Assembly: GCA_017882935.1 (NCBI GenBank)
Contig: JADGOP010000087.1
Span: forward strand, 1 to 8,031
Direction: 5' to 3'
Length of the DNA stretch: 8,031 bases
Source: Actinomycetota bacterium
Lineage (GTDB): Bacteria; Actinomycetota; Acidimicrobiia; Acidimicrobiales; Iamiaceae
Part shown: positions 1-8,031 of the stretch, piece after piece
Numbering within the stretch: the stretch's first letter is position 1
How the letters are laid out: each line of letters starts with the position of its first letter
Notes under the pieces: generated by a model
The model's input: only the letters and a program-made list of their open reading frames with translations
Databases searched by the model: none
What the model was told of the DNA's origin: nothing
Position numbers and translations under genes: made by a program

Positions 1-176
1 CGATCGTCGCCTACCTCGACCAGCCGATCATGACCGAAGCAATTCGGTTCACCGATGACTGGTTGGGATCCGAGTCTCTCATCGAGCCCACGCGCTTCCG
101 TCTGGACGAGATAGCCGAGGCGCAATCCCTCATCGAGGAGGGGCGCAACTCGGGCAAGTACGTGATCGAGCTCTGA
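1..176 (+). CDS. C-terminus of zinc-type/quinone oxidoreductase (MDR family), 5' partial
   Basis: Only the last 57 codons are present; the reading frame enters at base 3 and ends at TGA 174-176. The visible segment reads through LIEPTRFRLDEIAEAQ and then EEGRNSGKYVIEL at the end. This matches the usual C-terminus of medium-chain dehydrogenases and NADPH:quinone oxidoreductases, where a hydrophobic strand is followed by a conserved 'LD-x-x-x-EA' helix and an 'E-x-GR-x-x-GK-x-V' finish. The catalytic and NAD(P)-binding parts lie upstream of the window, so zinc dependence and substrate cannot be judged. The stop overlaps the next ATG by one base (TGATG), so it is probably the upstream member of the same operon. 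Family assignment rests on C-terminal pattern alone. Confidence 0.6.
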   Translation, partial: IVAYLDQPIMTEAIRFTDDWLGSESLIEPTRFRLDEIAEAQSLIEEGRNSGKYVIEL

Positions 177-775
177 TGGCACCTCCTCGCATCGCACCCA
201 CCGATGGCCCCGGCGAGTCCCCGGATGTTCGAGCGGTCATCGACGCGACCACTTCGGCGGACGGCGCGCTCGATCTCTTCTTGACCATGGCACGACACGA
301 GGCCCTGCTCACGACCTACTTCCCCTTTTTCTGCACGCTGTTGAGCCAGTCGGGTGTACCGCCCCGGGACCGTGAGCTCGTGATTCTCGAGATCGCCCGC
401 TTGTGCGCCTGTGAGTACGAGTGGGTTCACCATGCGCGCCTCGCCGACGAGGCCGGGGTCGCTCGGGATGACATCCGTCGCCTGGTCGAAGGCACCGCAC
501 GCTGGGGTGGGTTTGACGAGGCGCTGTTGCGAGCGACCAACGAACTCGTGCAGAGCAGAACCGTTGATGACGCCACGTGGGCCGAGCTCGCACTCCGCTA
601 TGACGAGCCCCAGTTGCTCGAGTTGGTCCTGCTCGTCGGCCACTACGTGATGATCGCCATGACGATCGGAGCCTTGCGCCTCGAGGTGGAGCCCTTCGCC
701 CGCAGAATTCTCATCGAGCGCGGTCTTCCGTCATCGTTCCGTCTGCCGCTCACCGACGGTGGAGGCCGGTCATGA
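176..775 (+). CDS. Carboxymuconolactone decarboxylase / AhpD-like family protein
   Basis: A 199-aa protein with one CMD/AhpD-type helical domain. The recognisable core is RDRELVILEIARLCACEYEW followed by VHH, at residues 64-86. It contains Cys77, Cys79, Glu80, Glu82, His85 and His86; this Cys/Glu/His cluster is where the family has its catalytic or redox residues. The two cysteines are spaced C-x-C rather than the C-x-x-C of true AhpD, and the 'EYEW-x-x-H' form is common in CMD proteins of catabolic clusters, so peroxidase activity should not be assumed. The length is typical for the single-domain family plus a 35-residue N-terminal extension. The ATG at 176 shares its A with the preceding stop, and no good ribosome site lies immediately upstream, which suggests translational coupling. 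It lies between an oxidoreductase and an FAH-family enzyme, suggesting a step in ring or keto-acid catabolism. The exact reaction is unknown. Confidence 0.8.
   Translation: MAPPRIAPTDGPGESPDVRAVIDATTSADGALDLFLTMARHEALLTTYFPFFCTLLSQSGVPPRDRELVILEIARLCACEYEWVHHARLADEAGVARDDIRRLVEGTARWGGFDEALLRATNELVQSRTVDDATWAELALRYDEPQLLELVLLVGHYVMIAMTIGALRLEVEPFARRILIERGLPSSFRLPLTDGGGRS
761..765 (+). promoter_or_regulatory. Shine-Dalgarno site of the FAH-family gene
   Basis: GGAGG lies six bases before the ATG at 772, inside the end of the CMD-family gene. It fixes the start of the downstream gene at the ATGA overlap. Confidence 0.75.
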
Positions 776-1806
776 AGCTCGCCACGTTCCGCAGGCCAGG
801 GGGCGCGGTTGGCTTTGGTGCCGTGCTCGATGACGACGTGGTCGTGGACCTGGCCGAGCTCGCTGGACGGGATGCCCCCGTTGTCGAGCACGTCCTGGAC
901 GCGCAGGCCTACTCGAGGTCGTTGACCGAGAGCCGTGCAATCGCGGAGATGCTTCTCCGGTCGTCCAACATGGCTGAAGCGCGTCGGTTCCGGTTGAGCG
1001 AGGTCTCGCTCTTGGCGCCCTTGCCTCGACCAGCGGCGATCCTGGATTGCGGCCTGAGTCCCAAGCATCTGATGCGGGCGGGGGCCGTGGCCGCCAAGTA
1101 CAACCCTCGGGCACAGGTCGAGGCCACAAATGCCATGGTCATGGGCCTCACCGGTCGTCTCCAACCGATCCTCTACTACAAGGGCAACGCGAACAGCATC
1201 ATCGGTGATCAAGGCACGCTCGGCTGGCCGGATTTCACTGCCTACCTCGACATCGAGCCGGAACTTGCGGTGGTGACGGGCCACGTGCCGTGTGGCGCGA
1301 CGCGGGATCAGGCGGCGGCCTCGATCGCGGGCTACACGATCTTCAACGATGGTTCCGCTCGGGATGTCCAGGCGGTGGAGATGTTCTTCACTGGACCGGC
1401 GAGCTGCAAAGACTTCGACAGCTCGAATGGGCTGGGACCGTGGTTGGTGACTCCCGATGAGATCGACGATCCCCTCGATCTTGCCGTGACCGTCCTGGTT
1501 GGCGACCGGGAGCCGTGGACCGGCACCACGAGCGACTACTCCATGGCCCCGGCAGAGGCGGTCTACCAGCTCGCGAGACGTCAGACGCTGGTAGCGGGCA
1601 CCGTGATCGGCATGGGGACGGTGCCGAACACCTGCGGTCTCGACCGCGACGAGTGGATCGTCCCGGGTGACGCGGTGGCAATCACCTTCGAGGGGATCGG
1701 GACGCTGCATCAGCACATCGGCCACCCTCGCTCGGTGCCGGTCACCGACTGGCCGGCGCGACCAGACCTGACGCGACTTGTCGGGCCCGCAAAGCAGCGG
1801 CCGTGA
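772..1806 (+). CDS. Fumarylacetoacetate hydrolase (FAH) family protein
   Basis: A 344-aa soluble enzyme of the FAH superfamily, whose members hydrolyse, hydrate or decarboxylate 2,4-dioxo- and 2-oxo-acids using a divalent metal. Residues 1-80 form the variable N-terminal domain. The catalytic domain follows. The YYKG segment at 135-138 is typical. The metal-binding D-x-E-x-E stretch is Asp160-Glu162-Glu164, followed by the FND-x-SARD motif (Asp193, with Arg197 and Asp198). Lys213 in the CKDFD stretch and LGPW (221-224) complete the usual core. The C-terminal IVPGD and 'EGIG' segments (296-310) are also standard. All expected metal ligands are present, so the enzyme looks active. The start overlaps the preceding stop as ATGA and has a GGAGG site six bases upstream. 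It could be a fumarylpyruvate hydrolase-like or 2-keto-3-deoxy-sugar-acid enzyme; the sequence does not decide. Confidence 0.88.
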   Translation: MKLATFRRPGGAVGFGAVLDDDVVVDLAELAGRDAPVVEHVLDAQAYSRSLTESRAIAEMLLRSSNMAEARRFRLSEVSLLAPLPRPAAILDCGLSPKHLMRAGAVAAKYNPRAQVEATNAMVMGLTGRLQPILYYKGNANSIIGDQGTLGWPDFTAYLDIEPELAVVTGHVPCGATRDQAAASIAGYTIFNDGSARDVQAVEMFFTGPASCKDFDSSNGLGPWLVTPDEIDDPLDLAVTVLVGDREPWTGTTSDYSMAPAEAVYQLARRQTLVAGTVIGMGTVPNTCGLDRDEWIVPGDAVAITFEGIGTLHQHIGHPRSVPVTDWPARPDLTRLVGPAKQRP

Positions 1807-1843
1807 CCTGGGCGAAAGCGACTCGCCGTCGTTTTCCCACACT

Positions 1844-1857
1844 TGACCCGCGGGTCA
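1844..1857. promoter_or_regulatory. Perfect 14-bp palindrome, candidate operator
   Basis: TGACCCGCGGGTCA is an uninterrupted inverted repeat with two 7-base arms. It sits four bases upstream of the TAGGGT box, where a -35/-10 spacer would be, so a bound dimeric repressor would block transcription. The size and symmetry fit TetR- or GntR-type operators, but no regulator gene lies in the window. As RNA it would only form a 5-bp stem with a CGCG loop and no U-tract, so a terminator role is less likely. Confidence 0.5.
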
Positions 1858-1860
1858 GGG

Positions 1861-1866
1861 TAGGGT
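1861..1866 (+). promoter_or_regulatory. Candidate -10 box for the transporter operon
   Basis: TAGGGT fits the TANNNT form of actinobacterial -10 elements. Eight bases separate it from the A of the ATG at 1875, a spacing that would allow transcription to begin at the start codon itself. No well-spaced -35 is seen: the nearby TTGACC at 1843-1848 is only 12 bases away, too close for a normal sigma-70 promoter. Placement is an inference. Confidence 0.4.
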
Positions 1867-1874
1867 CCGCGGCG

Positions 1875-1991
1875 ATGTGCCGGGGGGCACACCGCACTCG
1901 ACCACGCGATCCAGGGGGACCGGTGCACCGCGACAGCTTCCTTCCCGAGATGTCGTCCACACAGCTCGTCGATCCGGGTCCGGCCGCGTGA
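1875..1991 (+). CDS. Possible 38-aa leader ORF coupled to the permease gene
   Basis: An ATG at 1875 opens a 38-codon frame ending at TGA 1989-1991, which overlaps the GTG start of the permease gene at 1988 (GTGA). The same junction type joins the three transporter genes. The peptide starts MCRGAHRTRPR, is Arg/Pro/Gly-rich, and has no run of Leu, Ile or Val, so classical branched-chain amino-acid attenuation is not suggested. The ATG lies eight bases after the TAGGGT box, as expected for a leaderless transcript. Translation of this frame would explain how ribosomes reach a GTG that has no ribosome site. The same frame can be extended upstream to a GTG at 1803 that overlaps the FAH-family stop, giving 62 aa; that form has no ribosome site and would run through the palindrome. 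The frame could also be chance in GC-rich DNA. No known family is recognised. Confidence 0.3.
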   Translation: MCRGAHRTRPRDPGGPVHRDSFLPEMSSTQLVDPGPAA

Positions 1992-4113
1992 CCGCGGTCA
2001 GTCCCGAGGCGCCGCCGACCGCACGGGCGCACCGCCACGCCCCGACCGTCTCGTCCCTGGCGCCGCTCGCGCCATACGCGCCGGCCGTGGCGATCATCGT
2101 CCTCCAGCTGATCGTGTACCCGCTCCCGGCCGGCGTGTGGCTGCTCGGGTTCGTGCTCGGCATGCTCGGTTCGCTGGTGGCGCTCGGGCTCGCGCTCGTG
2201 CAGCGCGCCAACCGCGTCATCAACTTCGCGCAGGCCGACCTCGGCACCGTGCCGACCGCGTTCGCGTACGGGTGCATCACCTCGTCGTGGGCGCTGCCGT
2301 GGTTGCTGTCGTTCGCCATCGGCCTCGTCGCCGCGGTGATCCTCGGCGCGCTGGTCGAGTTCCTCCTCATCCGCCGCTTCTTCAAGTCCTCCCGCCTCGT
2401 CCTCACCGTGGCGACCATCGGCATCTCGCAGCTCTTCCTCGTGGGCGCGCTGCTGATGCCGAAGATCTGGGGCCAGCAGATCATCGGTGACAAGACCATC
2501 GAGTTCCCTTGGCACCTCGAGTTCACGGTCGGGACCCAGCTCTTCCACTCCGACGAGGTGATCGCGGTGCTCGTGGTGATCGCCGTGCTCGTCGGTCTCG
2601 GGCTGTTCCTGCGCCGCAGCGAGATCGGCATCGCGGTCCGCGCCAGCGCCGAGCGCTCCGACCGGGCGGCCACGCTCGGCATCCCGGTGAAGCGCCTCAA
2701 CACCCTGGTGTGGGCGATGACCGCGGGCATGTCGTTCATCGGGGTCTTCTTCCGGGCCTCGATCCTGGGCCTGCCGCTGAACCCCACGCTCAGCCTCAGC
2801 TTCCTGCTCGCCGCCCTCACCGCGCTCATCCTCGGCGGCGCCGAGTGCCTGCCCGCGGTGGCGCTCTCCGCCGTGGCCCTGGGCGTGCTCGAGCAGGGCG
2901 TGGCGTGGCATGCGCCCAACAACCCCACGCTGATCTACGTCGTGTACGCGGCCGTCGTGTTCGCCGTCCTCGTGCTGCGCCGCGTCAGCAACCGCCGCGT
3001 CGATGCCGACGACACCGGCAGTTGGCGCACCGCCGACGATCCCCGGCCGTTGCCGCCCGAGCTGCGGCGCCTCCCCGAGCTCATCACGCTGCGGTGGGTG
3101 GGCATCGTCGTCGGCCTCGGCACCCTCGTGGCGCTCGGTGCGTGGCTGGGCCCGTCCGAGCAGCAGAAGGCCGCAACCGTCGCCTGCTTCTGCCTGGTGA
3201 CGCTGTCGATCGTCGTGCTCACCGGGTGGGCCGGGCAGGTGTCGCTGGGGCAGATGTCGTTCGCTGCGGTCGGCGCCGCGGCCGGCGCGGTCTCCGTGGC
3301 CACGTGGCACTGGGACCTCAGCCTGGCGCTGGTGTTCGCGGGGGCCTGCGGCGCGCTGGTGGCGGTCCTCGTCGGGCTGCCCGCGCTGCGGCTCAGGGGC
3401 CCCTACCTGGCGGTGATGACCCTGGCCTTCGCGCTCGCCACCACCGGGTACCTGCTGAACCGCACCACCTGGGGTTGGCTCCCCAACGGCCGCATCACGC
3501 GCCCGGCACTGTTCGCCACCATCGACCTGTCGTCCGAAGGTCGGATGTACACCGTCTGCGTGGTGGTCGCCCTGCTGGGGCTCGTCGCGGCGCAGGGCAT
3601 CCGCAACAGCCGCACCGGGCGCGTGCTGCGCGCCGTGCGGGGCAACGAGCGTGCAGCGCAGGCCTACGGGGTGCGCGTGACGCGGGCGAAGCTCACCGCC
3701 TTCGCGATCTCGGGCTTCCTCGCCGGTGTGGCGGGCTGCCTGCTCACCATGATCAGCCAGCAGTACTCCGAGTCGCCGTTCACGGCCGATCAGAGCGTGG
3801 CGGTGTTCACCGCCGCGGTGGTGGGCGGCGTGGGCTCGCTCGCCGGCTCGGTCATCGGGGCCATCTTCGCCAAGGGCGGGACCTGGTTCCTGCCCGCCGA
3901 GTGGCAGCTGCTGCCTTCCGCCGTCGGTGTGCTCGCGGTCCTGATGCTCCTGCCCGGTGGTCTGGCCGACGGGTGGTTCAAGCTGCGCGACGGCCTCGCC
4001 AGACGCCTGGCCGTGCGCCGCGGCATCGAGGCACCGAGCCTCATCGCCGACCGCGCCGCGCCCGTCGACGCTGCCGTGCCCGACATCGAGGAGCTCGTCG
4101 AGGAGGGTGTGTC

Positions 4114-4117
<4 letters not shown>
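1988..4117 (+). CDS. Fused LivH-LivM permease of a branched-chain amino acid-type ABC transporter
   Basis: A 709-aa inner-membrane permease joining both transmembrane subunits of a Liv/HAAT-type ABC importer in one chain. The LivH-type half spans about residues 40-340. It has NFAQADLGT near residue 79, in the place of the family's NFAHG segment, and a cytoplasmic ATPase-contact loop SAERSDRAATLGI starting near 220. A polar stretch of about 340-370 separates the halves. The LivM-type half runs from about 372 to 670. It contains LTGWAGQVSLGQMSF, then LRLRGPYLAVMTLAF, and the contact loop RAVRGNERAAQAYGV near 548. A charged cytoplasmic tail ends in an acidic patch. The start is taken as GTG 1988, just before a short polar N-terminus and the first helix. 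An in-frame GTG at 1877 would add 37 non-conserved-looking residues. It overlaps the next gene as GTGA. Substrate is not determined: this permease family also serves amides, urea and aromatic acids. Confidence 0.88.
4102..4107 (+). promoter_or_regulatory. Shine-Dalgarno site of the MFS-ABC fusion gene
   Basis: GGAGGG lies six bases before the GTG at 4114, within the last codons of the permease gene. It supports this GTG as the true start of the fusion protein. Confidence 0.75.
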
Positions 4118-7136
<3,019 letters not shown>

Positions 7137-7140
<4 letters not shown>

Positions 7141-8031
7141 GCGAGCAGATCCGCCCCTGGCCGAAGGTCGGTCCCGCCAAGCGCTGGGGGCCGGTCGCGC
7201 TCGTGCTCGTCGTGTGTGTGGGCGTGGGGATCGTCGCCACCACGCGCAACCCCACAGGTCAGTCCGCCACCGCTTCGAGCACGCCCGGGAGCGTCGCGTC
7301 GGCCTCGGCCATCCCGGTCCAGTACGCCGCAGCCAAGGCCAAGGGCACAGCGGGCAACTACACCTGGTCCAACTGCGACAAGACGAAGGGCCGGATCACC
7401 TTCCCGACCGTCTACTCCCCGGGCTGCGTGCCCGAGCCGAAGGGCACGAACGGCGGCGCCACCTACTCCGGTGTCACGGCCGACACCATCAAGATCGTCT
7501 ACTACTTCCCGCCCCCGGGCGACATCACCGCCTCGGTGGCCGGCCTGCTCGACACCAACGCCAAGGTCATCGACACCGTGCGCGCCTACACCAAGATGTT
7601 CGAGAGCCGCTTCCAGACCTACGGCCGCAAGGTGCAGGTCGTGCCGATCGTCGGATCGGGCATCAGCACCGACGAGACGGCCGCCCGGGCCGACGCCGTG
7701 AAGGTGGCCACGCAGATCAAGGCCTTCGCCTCCATCTCAGGTCCGGCGCAGACGTCCGTGTACCAGGACGAGCTCGCGGCGCGGCACGTGCTGTGCCTCG
7801 GCTGCGGGCTCTCGGTTCCCGACGCCACCTTCCAGAAGGACAAGCCGTTCCTGTGGGGCCAGCTGCCGACCCCGGAGCAGTACCTCGAGAACATCGGCGT
7901 GTTCGTCACCCAGGAGGTGAACCACAAGCCCGCCAAGTGGGCCGGCGACCCCAAGATGCGCACCGAGCAGCGGGTATTCGGCACCGTCCACTACGACCAG
8001 GACCCGCCGGTGGTCGCCGGGATCACCACGG
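7137..8031 (+). CDS. LivK-type ABC transporter substrate-binding protein, 3' partial
   Basis: The frame starts at GTG 7137, overlapping the fusion gene's stop, and stays open to the window end: 298 codons without a stop. A basic N-terminus precedes one hydrophobic segment (about residues 18-34), then a Ser/Thr/Ala-rich stretch, consistent with export or membrane anchoring. Cys27 lies in the hydrophobic segment but the preceding LVV does not make a lipobox, so lipoprotein processing is doubtful. The ligand-binding fold begins near residue 112 with GVTADTIKIVYY, the usual first strand of type-I periplasmic binding proteins (Peripla_BP_6). Later segments such as AKWAGDPKMRTEQRVFG (266-282) are typical of the actinobacterial branch. 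Paired cysteines at 80/97 and 220/223 suggest disulfides in an exported protein. The C-terminal part is missing. It should capture the ligand for the LivHM permease encoded upstream. Ligand identity cannot be read. Confidence 0.85.

Larger units (their letters stand above)
1807..1987. other. Junction between catabolic operon and transporter operon
   Basis: This 181-base gap separates two gene blocks of different base composition. It contains a palindrome (1844-1857), a TAGGGT box (1861-1866), a small hairpin GTGCC-GGGG-GGCAC (1877-1890) and a short ORF ending at 1991. I see no T-tract-backed terminator after the FAH-family gene. No Shine-Dalgarno site precedes the GTG at 1988. Confidence 0.6.

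Noticed and set aside
1843..1866. Canonical TTGACC / TAGGGT sigma-70 promoter pair
   Set aside because: The two boxes are separated by only 12 bases, well below the usual 16-19. The TAGGGT box is kept only as a candidate on its own.
1877..1987. Longer permease N-terminus from GTG 1877
   Set aside because: It would add 37 polar residues with no membrane segment or recognisable motif, and it has no ribosome site. The GTG at 1988 matches the overlap style of the downstream genes.
1742..3310. 522-codon minus-strand open frame
   Set aside because: It lies opposite the permease gene, is dominated by Arg, Glu, Asp, Gly and His in low-complexity order, and shows no domain. Such antisense frames are expected in DNA with G/C-rich third positions.
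2509..4113. Upstream extension of the fusion gene's frame
   Set aside because: The frame stays open upstream to 2509, but this part overlaps the permease gene and its translation is Arg/Pro/Ala-rich without a domain. The GTG at 4114 has a good ribosome site and directly precedes the first MFS helix.

Overview
The window is high-GC DNA with dense plus-strand genes, frequent GTG starts and 1- to 4-base stop/start overlaps. This fits an actinomycete-type bacterium; Acidimicrobiia or a relative is my guess from overall style, not from any marker gene. All supported genes are on the plus strand.

Positions 1-1806 look like the end of a small catabolic operon: the C-terminus of a medium-chain dehydrogenase/quinone oxidoreductase, a carboxymuconolactone-decarboxylase (CMD)/AhpD-like protein, and a fumarylacetoacetate hydrolase (FAH) family enzyme. 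The three genes overlap by 1 to 4 bases. Sampled lines of this part are about 62-63% GC and the genes start with ATG. The pathway substrate cannot be read from these genes.

Positions 1807-1987 are a junction holding a perfect 14-bp palindrome, a TAGGGT -10-like box, and a short ORF. The short ORF could be translated leaderless from an ATG at 1875, and its stop overlaps the GTG start of the next gene.

Positions 1988 to the end are about 72% GC in sampled lines, use GTG starts, and encode a compacted branched-chain-amino-acid-type (Liv/HAAT) ABC transporter. It consists of a fused LivH-LivM permease (709 aa), a 1008-aa protein joining a 12-helix MFS transporter to a LivF-type and then a LivG-type ATPase, and a LivK-type substrate-binding protein cut off by the window edge. 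The genes overlap by GTGA junctions, and the second and third have good Shine-Dalgarno sites, so they should form one transcript. Binding protein, both permease domains and both ATPases are all present in three polypeptides instead of the usual five. The added MFS half is the most unusual feature of the window: one chain carries both a secondary transporter and the two ATP-driven motors of a primary transporter. The transported compound is not evident; the catabolic genes next door suggest, but do not show, that it could be an organic acid or amino-acid-like nutrient.
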